Source: Pseudomonas sp. KU43P
GTDB taxonomy: Bacteria > Pseudomonadota > Gammaproteobacteria > Pseudomonadales > Pseudomonadaceae
Length of the DNA stretch: 64,000 bases
Assembly (NCBI RefSeq): GCF_033095865.1
Contig: NZ_AP019365.1
Location: 1,771,501-1,835,500, forward strand
Direction: 5' to 3'
The notes under the pieces were generated by a model. It made no database searches. It was not told the origin of the DNA and saw nothing but the letters and a program-made list of their open reading frames with translations. This document shows positions 25,157-36,900 of the stretch, piece after piece. The stretch's first letter is position 1, and each line of letters opens with the position of its first letter. Position numbers and translations under genes: made by a program.

Positions 25157-25912
25157 ATGAACGAACAGCTGCAACCTCTGAAGAAACCTGCACGTGCCGG
25201 CAAGGCTGGCCGCAGTGGTACCCAGGACGACATCGTCTATGCGCATATTTTCGAGGCGATCCTCGAACAGCGTCTGGCGCCGGGCACCAAGTTGAGCGAG
25301 GAAGCGCTGGGCGAGATCTTCGGCGTCAGCCGCACCATCATCCGTCGCGCTCTGTCGCGCCTGGCCCATGAAAGCGTGGTGCTGCTGCGGCCCAACCGCG
25401 GCGCGGTGGTGGCCAGCCCAACGGTGGAAGAGGCGCGCCAGGTGTTTTTCTCGCGGCGCATGGTCGAGCGTGCCATCACTGAACTGGCCGTTCAGCATGC
25501 CACCCCCGAGCAGCTCAACGAACTGCGCCACATGGTGCGCGAAGAGCGCGACAGTTTCTCCCGTGGCGACCGAGGTGCCGGTATCCGGCTTTCCGGCGAG
25601 TTCCACCTCAAGCTGGCCGAAGCGGCGGGCAATGCACCCCTGGTCAGCTTCCAGCGCAGCCTGGTGTCGCAGACCTCGCTGATCATTGCCCAGTACGAAA
25701 GCGGCAACCGTTCACACTGCTCTTACGACGAGCACATGCAGCTGATCGATGCCATCGAGGCGCGTGACGCCGAGCAGGCGGTGAGCCTGATGATGCATCA
25801 CATGGACCATATCGACAGCAAGCTGAACCTGGACGAGGAAAGTGCCTCGGACGACTTGCATGCCGTGTTTTCCCACTTGCTGAAGAAGCCCAAGGCCTCG
25901 GCCAAGGGTTGA
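25157..25912 (+). CDS. GntR-family (FCD domain) regulator of purine catabolism
   Basis: A 251-residue regulator. The winged helix-turn-helix spans about residues 20-90 (IVYAHIFEAILEQRLAPGTK, GEIFGVSRTIIRRALSRLAH) and the FCD ligand domain follows (RMVERAITELAVQH near 105, GEFHLKLAEAAGN near 150, HMQLIDAIEARDAEQAVSLM near 195), with the metal- or acid-binding histidines of this class. It sits at the centre of the island and beside five TTGTRTACAA-type sites, so it is the best candidate for the operator's owner. The inducer is unknown; a ureide or glyoxylate is a guess. Start ATG 25157. Confidence 0.9.
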   Translation: MNEQLQPLKKPARAGKAGRSGTQDDIVYAHIFEAILEQRLAPGTKLSEEALGEIFGVSRTIIRRALSRLAHESVVLLRPNRGAVVASPTVEEARQVFFSRRMVERAITELAVQHATPEQLNELRHMVREERDSFSRGDRGAGIRLSGEFHLKLAEAAGNAPLVSFQRSLVSQTSLIIAQYESGNRSHCSYDEHMQLIDAIEARDAEQAVSLMMHHMDHIDSKLNLDEESASDDLHAVFSHLLKKPKASAKG

Positions 25913-25931
25913 TCGTATGCCTGAATGAACT

Positions 25932-26034
25932 GGGGGCCGCTTCGCGCCCCATCGCCGGCAAGCCGGCTCCCACGGATCACATGCTGTACCCGTGGAGCCG
26001 GCTTGCCGGCGATGGGGCTGCGAAGCGGCCCCCT
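25932..26034. repeat. REP-type pair with extended outer arms
   Basis: Besides the usual arms, the outer bases GGGGGCCGCTTCGCGCCCC and GGGGCTGCGAAGCGGCCCCC pair, making a very long hairpin. It follows the gntR stop and may end its transcript before aqpZ. Confidence 0.85.
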
Positions 26035-26144
26035 GCAGTTTCTGGCCTTTCGCCGATTACCTGATAAATTTGCTAGTTGCAAACCCCTTTTCAATGTGGT
26101 TGGGCTTGCGCCGTTCGTGCGTTCAACTACAGAGGAAAAGGTCC

Positions 26145-26843
26145 ATGACCATGTCTTTGGGTGTGCGTATGGGTGCCGAGCTTGTCGGTACCTTCTGGCT
26201 GGTGCTGGGCGGCTGTGGCAGTGCAGTGCTCGCGGCCAGTTCCCCGCTCGGCATCGGCGTTCTTGGTGTCGCCTTCGCCTTCGGCCTCACCGTGCTGACC
26301 ATGGCGTTCGCCATCGGTCACATTTCCGGATGCCACCTCAACCCTGCCGTGTCGTTCGGGCTGGTGGTGGGTGGGCGCTTTCCGGCCAAGGAGTTGCTGC
26401 CCTACGTGATCGCCCAGGTGATCGGGGCCATCCTGGCAGCGGCGGTTATCTACTTCATCGCCAGTGGCAAGGCAGGCTTCGAGCTTTCATCGGGCTTGGC
26501 CTCCAATGGCTACGCGGACCATTCCCCCGGAGGCTACTCGCTGGCGGCAGGTTTCGTCAGTGAAGTGGTGATGACGGCGATGTTCCTGGTGATCATCATG
26601 GGTGCGACCGATGTGCGTGCACCGGCCGGCTTTGCCCCAATCGCCATCGGCCTGGGCCTGACACTGATTCACCTGATCTCGATCCCGGTGACCAATACCT
26701 CGGTCAACCCCGCGCGTAGCACGGGGCCGGCATTGTTCGTCGGTGGCTGGGCCTTGCAACAGCTGTGGCTGTTCTGGCTGGCGCCGCTGATCGGGGCAGC
26801 GATCGGCGGCGCGCTGTATCGCGGCCTGGCAAAAGAACCTTAG
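26145..26843 (+). CDS. aqpZ: Aquaporin Z
   Basis: A 232-residue six-helix channel of the MIP family. Both NPA-type loops are present: [20 protein letters not shown] near residue 57 and [20 protein letters not shown] near residue 185. Histidine/arginine selectivity residues fit AqpZ ([13 protein letters not shown]), so water rather than glycerol is the likely permeant. Start ATG 26145 with GAGGAAAAG upstream. It converges on guaD and the two stop codons overlap by four bases. Confidence 0.92.
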   Translation: MTMSLGVRMGAELVGTFWLVLGGCGSAVLAASSPLGIGVLGVAFAFGLTVLTMAFAIGHISGCHLNPAVSFGLVVGGRFPAKELLPYVIAQVIGAILAAAVIYFIASGKAGFELSSGLASNGYADHSPGGYSLAAGFVSEVVMTAMFLVIIMGATDVRAPAGFAPIAIGLGLTLIHLISIPVTNTSVNPARSTGPALFVGGWALQQLWLFWLAPLIGAAIGGALYRGLAKEP

Positions 26844-28144
26844 CGCTGGTGCACGCAACGCCCGGCGGCGTAGGTTTCACGCACAGTGCGGTCGTCGCCC
26901 AGGGTGGTTAGCACGAACAGGGTCTCTTCGATGCTGCCGGACTGCTGGATACGGTAGTCCAGTAGCGGCGTGGCCTTGTAGTCGAGCACCACGAAGTCGG
27001 CATCGTTGCCTGGGCGCAGGCTGCCGATGCGGTCGTCCAGGCGCAGGGCGCGGGCGCCGCCGAGGGTGGCCAGGTACAGTGACTTGTAAGGGTGCAGGCG
27101 CACGTCCTGCAGCTGCATCACCTTGTACGCTTCGTTCAGGGTGTTGAGCAGCGAGAAGCTGGTGCCGGCGCCGACATCGGTGCCCAGGCCCACATTGACC
27201 TTGAAGCGCTCGGCCTGGGGCAGATTGAACAGGCCGCTGCCCAGGAACAGGTTGGAGGTCGGGCAGAAGGCGATGGCCGAGCCTGTTTCGGACAGGCGCT
27301 GGCACTCTTCGTCGCACAGGTGCACGCCATGGGCGAACACCGAGCGCTCGCCGAGCAGCTCGAAGTGATCGTAGACGTCCAGGTAGCCCTTCTGCTCAGG
27401 GAACAGCGACTTGACCCAGTCGATTTCCTTGAGGTTCTCGGACAGGTGAGTGTGCATGTATACACCCGGGTGTTCCTTGAGCAACTGGCCGGCAACGGAC
27501 AGCTGTTCCGGGGTGCTGGTCGGTGCGAAACGCGGGGTTACCGCATAGTGCAGGCGGCCCTTGCCATGCCAGCGCTCGATCAGCGCCTTGCTCTGGGTGT
27601 AGCTGGTTTCGGCGGTGTCGGTGAGGTAGTCCGGGGCGTTGCGATCCATCATCACCTTGCCGGCGATCATTCGCAGGTCCAGGCGCTCAGCTTCTTCGAA
27701 CAGGGCATTGACCGACTCGGGGTGCACGCTGCCGAACACCAGGGCGGTGGTGGTGCCGTTGCGCAACAGCTCCTGCAGGAAGATCTTCGCCACCTTGTCG
27801 GCATGGGCCTTGTCGGCGAACTGCTTTTCGCACGGGAAGGTGTAGGTGTTGAGCCAGTCCAGCAGCTGCTCGCCGTAGGAGCCGATCATGCCGGTCTGCG
27901 GGAAGTGGATGTGGGTGTCGATGAAGCCAGGGGTGATCAGCGCGTCCTGGTAATGCACCACTTCGATGTCGGCATCCAGGGTCGGCAGCAGCTCGCTGGC
28001 GTGGCCCAGGGCGCTGATGCGGCCATCGTCGATCACCAGCAGGCCGTCCTCGAAGTATTCATGGGAAGCGTCCAGGCCCACCTCGGCCGGGTCGGCGATG
28101 CTGTGCAGGATGGCGGCACGGTAGGCTTTGCGGGTAAGGGTCAT
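26840..28144 (-). CDS. guaD: Guanine deaminase
   Basis: A 434-residue amidohydrolase converting guanine to xanthine and ammonia. Metal-site motifs are visible: [20 protein letters not shown] near residue 75, [13 protein letters not shown] near residue 205, [16 protein letters not shown] near residue 230, [13 protein letters not shown] near residue 275, and [14 protein letters not shown] near residue 325. Start ATG 28144 ([19 protein letters not shown]), ten bases after the xdhC stop, so it is the last gene of xdhABC-guaD. Confidence 0.96.
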   Translation of the reverse strand: MTLTRKAYRAAILHSIADPAEVGLDASHEYFEDGLLVIDDGRISALGHASELLPTLDADIEVVHYQDALITPGFIDTHIHFPQTGMIGSYGEQLLDWLNTYTFPCEKQFADKAHADKVAKIFLQELLRNGTTTALVFGSVHPESVNALFEEAERLDLRMIAGKVMMDRNAPDYLTDTAETSYTQSKALIERWHGKGRLHYAVTPRFAPTSTPEQLSVAGQLLKEHPGVYMHTHLSENLKEIDWVKSLFPEQKGYLDVYDHFELLGERSVFAHGVHLCDEECQRLSETGSAIAFCPTSNLFLGSGLFNLPQAERFKVNVGLGTDVGAGTSFSLLNTLNEAYKVMQLQDVRLHPYKSLYLATLGGARALRLDDRIGSLRPGNDADFVVLDYKATPLLDYRIQQSGSIEETLFVLTTLGDDRTVRETYAAGRCVHQR

Positions 28145-28154
28145 ATCACACTCG

Positions 28155-29000
28155 TCAAAGGGCTTGGCTGCGCCGGGAGGGCGGCAGCAGTTGGGCAATG
28201 GGGCCGGCGTTGACAGCAGCGTCGTGCTGGCCGAAGCAGGCGTTGTAGGTGGCAATGATTTCGGCGGCGATGGACACGGCGATCTCGATCGGCAGCTTGC
28301 CCTTGACCTCGGCCATGCCCATCGGGCAGCGCATGCGTGCCACCACGGCGTCGTCGAAGCCGCGCTCGCGCAGGCGATGCTCGAACTTGACCCGTTTGGT
28401 CTTCGAGCCGATCAGGCCGAACCAGGTGTAATCGTTGCGCTTGAGGATGGCGGCGGTCAGTTCCAGGTCGAGCTGGTGGTTGTGGGTCATGACGATGCAG
28501 TAGCAGCCGGCAGGCAGCTCGGCCACTTCGTCGACCGGTTCCTCGCTGACCACCTTGGTCACCCCGTTGGGGATGAGTTCGGGGAATTCCTGTTCGCGCG
28601 AATCGATCCAGCGCACCCGGCAGGGCAGTGCGGCGAGCAAGGGTACCAGAGCACGGCCGACATGGCCCGCGCCGAAAACGGCGATCTCGGCCTGCACGGC
28701 GGCCATCGGTTCGAACAGCAGCACGGTGGCGCCGCCGCAGCACTGGCCAAGGCTGGCGCCGAGGCTGAAACGCTCCAGATGCGGGGTGCTGCGGTGTTCC
28801 TCCAGCATCTGCCGGGCGATGTGCAGCGCCTTGTATTCCAGGTGGCCGCCGCCGATGGTGTCGTACAGGCCGGTGGCGCTGACGACCATCTTCGAGCCGG
28901 CGTTGCGCGGGGTCGAGCCGCGTTCCTCGATGATGGTCACCAGGACGCAGGCTTCGCCACGGGACTGGTGGTCGGCGAGGGCGTTGATCCATTGGTGCAT
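28155..29000 (-). CDS. xdhC: Xanthine dehydrogenase accessory protein XdhC
   Basis: A 281-residue cytoplasmic chaperone that inserts sulfurated molybdenum cofactor into XdhB. It shows the XdhC/CoxI pattern: LVTIIEERGSTPRNAGSKMV near residue 25, a Rossmann-like segment AEIAVFGAGHVGRALVPL near residue 105, and YTWFGLIGSKTKRVKF near residue 190. The start ATG 29000 (MHQWINALADHQ) has GAGG ten bases upstream. The REP element at 29034 separates it from xdhB, which may reduce its expression relative to the enzyme subunits. Confidence 0.94.
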   Translation of the reverse strand: MHQWINALADHQSRGEACVLVTIIEERGSTPRNAGSKMVVSATGLYDTIGGGHLEYKALHIARQMLEEHRSTPHLERFSLGASLGQCCGGATVLLFEPMAAVQAEIAVFGAGHVGRALVPLLAALPCRVRWIDSREQEFPELIPNGVTKVVSEEPVDEVAELPAGCYCIVMTHNHQLDLELTAAILKRNDYTWFGLIGSKTKRVKFEHRLRERGFDDAVVARMRCPMGMAEVKGKLPIEIAVSIAAEIIATYNACFGQHDAAVNAGPIAQLLPPSRRSQAL

Positions 29001-29033
29001 GATGCAGATCCTCATGTTCAGGTGGCCTGTTCG

Positions 29034-29118
29034 GGCCCCATCGCCGGCAAGCCGGCTCCCACAGGGTCAGTGCAGCCATGGACGCGTGTGTGGGAGCCGG
29101 CTTGCCGGCGATGGGGCC
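29034..29118. repeat. REP-type inverted repeat pair inside the xdh operon
   Basis: Arms with outer GGGCCCCATCGCC and GGCGATGGGGCCC lie between xdhB and xdhC on one transcript. Such placement in the genus often stabilises the upstream mRNA. Confidence 0.85.
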
Positions 29119-29139
29119 CTCAAAGGCGCCCAGCCAACC

Positions 29140-31531
29140 TCAGTGAGTCACGGTTTCCAGTTCTTGTTCGGCAGCTTGCTGTTGAGCCACCGCCTTGCGC
29201 ATCTGCTCGCAGCCCCACAACACCCGCTCCGGCGTCGCCGGTGCATCGATATCCGGCTGCACTTTGTAGTCGGCCATGCTGGCCACGGCATCCTTGATCG
29301 CGCACCAGGCGGCGATGCCGAGCATGAACGGCGGCTCGCCCACGGCCTTGGAGTGGAACACCGTGTCTTCGGGGTTCTTGCGGTTCTCCACCAGCTTCAC
29401 CCGCAGGTCCAGCGGCATGTCGGCCACTGCTGGGATCTTGTAGCTGGCCGGGCCGTTGGTCATCAGCTTGCCCTTGGCGTTCCACACCAGTTCTTCGGTG
29501 GTCAGCCAGCCCATGCCCTGGATGAAGCCGCCTTCGACCTGGCCGATGTCGATGGCCGGGTTCAGCGAATCACCCACATCGTGCAGGATGTCGGCGCGCA
29601 GCATCTTGTACTCGCCGGTCAGGGTGTCGACCACCACCTCGACGCAGGCAGCACCGAAGGCGTAGTAGTAGAACGGCCGACCACGCGCCTGGCTGCGGTC
29701 GTAGAAGATCTTCGGCGTGCGATAGAAGCCGGTGCTGGACAACGACACCTGGGCGAAATAGGCCTGCTGCACCAGTTGTTCGAAGCTGACGATCTGGTCG
29801 CGCGCCCGCACATGGCCGTTGCGGAACTCCACATCCTCCTCGGTCACGTTGTAGTGTCGTGCGGCGAATTCGGTCAGGCGCTTCTTGAGAATCTCGGCAG
29901 CGTTTTGCGCCGCTTTGCCGTTCAGGTCGGCGCCACTGGAGGCCGCGGTCGGCGAGGTGTTGGGCACCTTGTCGGTGTTGGTGGCGGTGATCTGGATGCG
30001 GCTGAAATCGACCTGGAAGATCTGCGCCACCACCTGCGCCACCTTGGTGTTCAGGCCCTGGCCCATCTCGGTGCCGCCGTGGTTCAGGTGGATGCTACCG
30101 TCGGTATAGATGTGGATCAGCGCACCGGCCTGGTTGAGGAAGGTGGCGGTGAACGAGATGCCGAACTTCACCGGGGTCAGCGCCAGGCCTTTCTTGAGCA
30201 CCGGGCTGTTGGCGTTGAAGCGGCGGATCGACTCGCGGCGCTCGGCGTAGTCGCTGCTGGCCTCCAGCTCTGCGGTCATTTCTTCGAGCATGTTGTGCTC
30301 GACGGTCTGGTAGTAGTGGGTGACGTTGCGCTCGGTCTTGCCATAGTAGTTGGCCTTGCGCACCGCCAGCGGGTCGCGGCCCAGGTGACGGGCGATATGG
30401 TCCATTACCTGCTCGATGGCAACCATGCCCTGCGGGCCGCCAAAGCCGCGGTAGGCGGTATTGGAGGCAGTGTTGGTCTTGCAACGGTGGCCGTGCACGG
30501 TGGCATCGCCCAGGTAGTAGGCGTTGTCGGAGTGGAACATGGCGCGGTCGACGATCGAGCCGGACAGGTCCGGCGAGTAACCGCAGTTGCCGGCCAAGTC
30601 GAAGTTGATACCGTGCAGCCGGCCGTCATCATCGAAGCCCACGTCGTACTCGACGTAGAACGGGTGGCGCTTGCCGGTCATCATCATGTCTTCGACACGC
30701 GGCAGGCGCATCTTGGTCGGCTGGCCGGTCAGGCGCGCGATCACCGCACACAGGCAGGCCGGGCTGGCGGCCTGGGTTTCCTTGCCGCCAAAACCGCCGC
30801 CCATACGGCGCATGTCGAGCACCACTTTGTTCATCGGCACGTCGAGCACTTCGGCGACCAGCTTCTGAACCTCGGTGGGGTTCTGCGTGGAGCAGAACAC
30901 GATCATGCCGCCGTCTTCGGTGGGCATCACCGACGAGATCTGCGTCTCCAGGTAGAAGTGCTCCTGGCCGCCGATGTGCAGCGTGCCCTGCAGACGGTGC
31001 GGGGCGCTGGCCAGGGCAGTGGCCGAGTCGCCGCGTTGGTGGGTGTGGCTGTCGAGCACGAAGTGTTGCTTGCGAAATGCCTCGACCACGTCCAGTACCG
31101 GCTCCAGGTCTTCGTACTCGACGATCGCGGCCATGGCTGCGCGGCGGGCAGTGTCCAGGTCGCGGGCGGCGACGGCGAGCACCGGCTGGCCGAAGAACTC
31201 CACCTTGTCGATGGCCAGCAGCGGATCACCGGCGACCACCGGGCCGATGTCCTTGAGGCCGGGAATGTCTTCGTGGGTGATGGCGATGCGCACGCCTTCG
31301 AAGGCGTAGCACGGCGTGGTGTCGATGCGCAGGATGCGCGCATGGGCACGGTCGGCGGTGCGGGCATAGACATGCAGCTGGTTGGGGAATTCCAGGCGGT
31401 CGTCGATGTACACCGCTTCGCCGGCCACGTGCTTGTCGGCGCTGTCGTGCTTGACGCTGCGGCCGACTCCGGTGGTCAGGTCCTGGCTGAACAGTTCGGC
31501 CATCTCGGCCTGGCTCTTGACGGCGTGATGG

Positions 31532-31539
<8 letters not shown>
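29140..31539 (-). CDS. xdhB: Xanthine dehydrogenase, molybdopterin subunit
   Basis: A 799-residue large subunit that hydroxylates xanthine (and hypoxanthine) to urate. Molybdopterin-domain signatures are clear: RRMGGGFGGKETQAASPACL near residue 245, AYRGFGGPQGMVAIEQVM near residue 355, HLNHGGTEMGQGLNTKVAQV near residue 490, and the C-terminal catalytic glutamate region KAVGEPPFMLGIAAW near residue 730. Its ATG overlaps the xdhA stop by eight bases, giving coupled translation. Electrons pass to the XdhA FeS/FAD subunit. Confidence 0.97.
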
Positions 31540-32986
<1,447 letters not shown>

Positions 32987-33007
32987 GGGGAAGGCCTCGC
33001 AATGGTT

Positions 33008-33031
33008 TTATTGTTGTTGAGCCGACAATAA
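33008..33031. promoter_or_regulatory. Dyad TTATTGT-N10-ACAATAA before xdhA
   Basis: Perfect 7-bp arms 22 bp upstream of the xdhA start, in the divergent promoter shared with the GntR gene at 33254. It does not match TTGTRTACAA, so another regulator, perhaps the adjacent GntR protein, could bind it. Confidence 0.4.
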
Positions 33032-33057
33032 GCAGAGCTGACGAACTGGTCAATATT

Positions 33058-33079
33058 TTTCTGACTTTTGAGTCAGGAA
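33058..33079. promoter_or_regulatory. Dyad CTGACT-TTTG-AGTCAG before xdhA
   Basis: Perfect 6-bp arms at 33061-33066 and 33071-33076, extended by TTT and GAAA. It lies 75 bp upstream of xdhA, where a promoter or operator is expected. Confidence 0.35.
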
Positions 33080-33253
33080 AGTGCGCATGCCAATGCCCGA
33101 CCGAACATACTGCCCATAGCTAAAGCATAGATCGCGCCGAACCACAGGCTGCCCGGCCGCCTAAATAAAGCGCCGCGCCCCTCTGCGCGAGGGCCGGGCA
33201 AGTGCGCTACAATCCGCCCCTTGAGCCCAGTTCAATGATTTTGAAGGAAAACC

Positions 33254-33913
33254 ATGACGTTCAAGGCGCCGGACAGCCTCTCCGAGCAAATTGCCGACTA
33301 CCTGGCCGAACGCATCATTCGCGGCGAGCTTGCCCCCGGCGAGCGTATCCAGGAGCAGAAGGTCACCCAGGCACTGAATGTCAGCCGTGGCTCGGTGCGT
33401 GAAGCGTTGTTGATCCTCGAACGTCGCCATCTGGTAGCGATCCTGGCGCGTCGTGGTGCCCATGTGACACGTCTGGACGAGCGTAGCGTACGCAGCCTGT
33501 GCGCCCTGATGGGGGAGTTCTACATCCTGCTGGGCAACGCCGTTGCACAAAAATGGCGCACCGATGCCGACCTGCGCCCGTTCCTGGAGATCCAGCAGCG
33601 TTTGCAGCAGGCGCGCGAACAGCAAGATATCAAGGCGTTCGTGGCAGAAAGTTTTGCAGTGATGCGCGCCGCTTATCCGTTCGCCGACAACCCGTACCTG
33701 CAGGAAACCGTGGAAAACCTGCAGCCGGCCATGAGCCGTGCCTACTACCTGGCTCTGGACCAGCGCCAGGCCAGCATGGTCGACTACCTGGACCTGTTCG
33801 CCCGCCTGCTCGACGCCGTGGTCGCCCGCGACCTGCCGCGCATCCGCGAGGTGCTCACCGCCTATTGCCAGCGCAGTTGCGAGCTGGTGCTGGCGGCGCT
33901 GGCCCGAGGCTGA
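33254..33913 (+). CDS. GntR-family (FCD domain) regulator
   Basis: A 219-residue regulator with a GntR winged helix at residues 5-75 (QIADYLAERIIRGELAPGER, ALNVSRGSVREALLILERRH) and a shorter FCD domain. Compared with the protein at 25157 the C-terminal histidine-rich acid site is less obvious, so the ligand class may differ. It is divergent from xdhA and is the likely controller of xdh. Its stop is only three bases before the smc ATG. Start has GAAGGAAAA upstream. Confidence 0.88.
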   Translation: MTFKAPDSLSEQIADYLAERIIRGELAPGERIQEQKVTQALNVSRGSVREALLILERRHLVAILARRGAHVTRLDERSVRSLCALMGEFYILLGNAVAQKWRTDADLRPFLEIQQRLQQAREQQDIKAFVAESFAVMRAAYPFADNPYLQETVENLQPAMSRAYYLALDQRQASMVDYLDLFARLLDAVVARDLPRIREVLTAYCQRSCELVLAALARG

Positions 33914-33916
33914 TCG

Positions 33917-36900
33917 ATGCGCCTGAAGTGCATTCGCCTGGCCGGGTTCAAGTCGTTCGTCGACCCGACCACGGTCAACTTCCCCAGTAACATGGCGGCC
34001 GTGGTCGGCCCCAACGGCTGCGGCAAGTCCAACATCATCGACGCAGTGCGCTGGGTGATGGGCGAAAGCTCGGCGAAGAACCTGCGCGGCGAATCGATGA
34101 CCGACGTCATCTTCAACGGCTCCACCAGCCGCAAGCCGGTGAGCCAGGCCAGTATCGAGCTGATCTTCGACAACAGCGAAACCACGTTGCTGGGCGAGTA
34201 CGCCGCCTACGCCGAGATTTCCATCCGCCGCAAAGTCACCCGCGACGGGCAGAACACCTACTACCTCAACGGCACCAAGTGCAGGCGCCGTGATATCACC
34301 GATATCTTCCTCGGTACCGGGCTGGGCCCGCGCAGCTACTCGATCATCGAGCAGGGCATGATCTCCAAGCTGATCGAGGCCAAGCCCGAGGAGCTGCGCA
34401 ATTTCATCGAGGAAGCGGCTGGCATCTCCAAGTACAAGGAGCGCCGCCGCGAGACCGAAAGCCGTATCCGCCGCACCCAGGAAAACCTGGCGCGGCTGAC
34501 CGACCTGCGCGAAGAGCTGGAGCGTCAGCTCGAACGCCTGCATCGGCAGGCCCAGGCGGCCGAGAAGTACCGCGAATACAAGGCCCAGGAGCGCCAGCTC
34601 AAGGCGCGCCTGTCGGCCCTGCGCTGGCGCGATCTGGATGAACGGGTACGTCAGCGCGAGGCGGTGATCGGTGACCAGGGCGTGGCCCACGAGGCCCTGG
34701 TCGCCGAGCAGCGCAACGCCGACGCCAGCATCGAGCACTTGCGCGATGGTCACCATGAGTTGTCCGAACGCTTCAACCAGGTGCAGGGCCGCTTCTATGC
34801 GGTGGCTGGCGATATTGCCCGTGTCGAGCAGAGCATCCAGCATGGCCAGCAGCGCCTGCGCCAGCTGCAGGACGACCTCAAGGAAGCCGAGCGCACGCGT
34901 CAGGAAACCGAATCGCACCTGGGTCATGACCGTACCCTGCTGGCCACCCTGGGCGAAGAGCTGGCCATGCTCGAGCCGGAGCAGGAAATGACCCTGGCAG
35001 CCGCCGAGGAAGCCGCCGCGGCCCTCGAAGAGGCCGAACTGGGCATGCACGGCTGGCAGGAGCAATGGGACAGTTTCAACAACCGCTCCGCCGAGCCGCG
35101 ACGCCAGGCTGAAGTGCAGCAGGCGCGGCAGCAGCAACTGGAGGCCAGCCTGGAGCGCCAGGCCGAGCGCCAGCGCAAGATGGCCGAAGAGCGCGACCAG
35201 TTGGGCGCCGACCCGCAGGATGCCGCCATGCTCGAGCTCGCTGAACAGCTGGCCAGCAGCGAGATGCTGCTCGAGGAGCTGCAGCACTCGGAAGGCCAGG
35301 TGGTCGAACAACTGGAAACCGTGCGCGAGCAATTGCAGCAGGCGACCCAGGCCCAGCAACAGCAGCAGGGTGAACTGCAGCGCCTGGGCGGCCGCCTGGC
35401 CTCCCTGGAGGCACTGCAACAGGCTGCCCTGGAGCCCGGGGTCGGTGCCGCCGACTGGCTGCGCGGGCAAGGCCTCGAGCAGCGTCCGCGCCTGGCCGAA
35501 GGGCTGCGGGTGGAGCCGGGCTGGGAGCTCGCAGTGGAGGCCGTACTGGGTGCCGACTTGCAGGCAGTGTTGGTGGATGAGTTCGCCAGCCTGGATTTCA
35601 GCGCTCTGGAGCAGGGCGAGTTGCGCTTGCTGCTGGCGTCCGACACAGCGGCTCGCCAGCCCGGCAGCCTGCTCGACAAGGTCGAAGGGCGCACCGACCT
35701 GGCGCCCTGGCTGGGCCAGGTTCGGCCGGTGGAAGATCTTGCCCAGGCCTTGGCGCAACGTGCCTCGCTTGGCGATGGGCAAAGCCTGGTCAGCCGCGAT
35801 GGCTATTGGGTCGGCCGGCATTTTCTGCGCATCAGCCGAGGTGGCGAGGCCCAAGGTGGCGTACTGGCCCGTGGCCAGGAAATCGAGCGCCTCGGCGAGG
35901 AGCAGCTGGAGCAGGAAGCCGCGCTGGAACAGCTTGAAGAGCAACTGCAAGCGCTGCGCGAGCAGCAGTTGGGCCTGGAAGAACAGCGTGAAGCGCTGCG
36001 TCGCCGCACTCAGGATGAAAACCGCCAGCATGGTGAGTTGAACGCAAGTCTCAGCGCCGGGCGTGCCCGTGCCGAACAGGTCGAACTGCGCCGCCGCCGC
36101 CTGCAGGAAGAATTGAGCGAGCTCCAGGAACAGCGCGAACTGGAGCATGAGCAACTGGGCGAGGCGCGCCTGCTGCTGCAGGACGCCCTGGACCTGATGG
36201 CCCAGGACACCGAGCAGCGCGAGCAGTTGATGGCCCGCCGCGACACCTTGCGCGAAGGCCTCGACCGTATCCGCCAGGAAGCCCGCCAGCACAAGGATCA
36301 CGCGCATCAGCTGGCCGTGCGCCTGGGTTCGTTGCGGGCCCAGCACGATTCCACCCGCCAGGCCCTGGAGCGTCTGGAGCAGCAGGCTGCGCGTCTGAAC
36401 GAGCGTCAGGAACAACTGAACCTGAACCTGGAAGAGGGCGAGGCGCCGCTGGAAGAACTGCGCCTGAAGCTTGAAGAGCTGCTGGAGCGTCGCATGAGCG
36501 TCGACGAAGAAATGCGCCAGGCCCGCCTGCACATGGATGAGGCCGACCGCGGCCTGCGCGATGCCGAGAAGCGCCGCACCCAGGCCGAGCAACAGGCCCA
36601 GTTGCTGCGTGGCCAGCTGGAGCAACTGCGCCTGGAATGTCAGGGCCTGGATGTGCGCCGCAAGACCTTGCAGGAGCAACTGCTGGCCGATGGCTACGAC
36701 TTGCAGGGCGTGCTTGCCACTGTCGAGGCCGATGCCAGCGAGCAGGGCACCGAGCAGGAGCTGGAGCAGGTGGAGGCACGCATCCAACGCCTTGGCGCGA
36801 TCAACCTGGCGGCCATCGAAGAGTACGAACAGCAGTCCGAGCGCAAGCGCTATCTGGATGCGCAGGACGCTGATCTGGTCGAAGCGCTGGACACCCTGGA

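Noticed and set aside
33161..36787. 1208-codon open frame on the minus strand across smc and the GntR gene
   Set aside because: It is antisense to smc, which has complete Walker and ABC motifs. The frame is Leu/Gln-rich low-complexity, as expected from the reverse complement of Gln/Glu/Arg coiled-coil codons.
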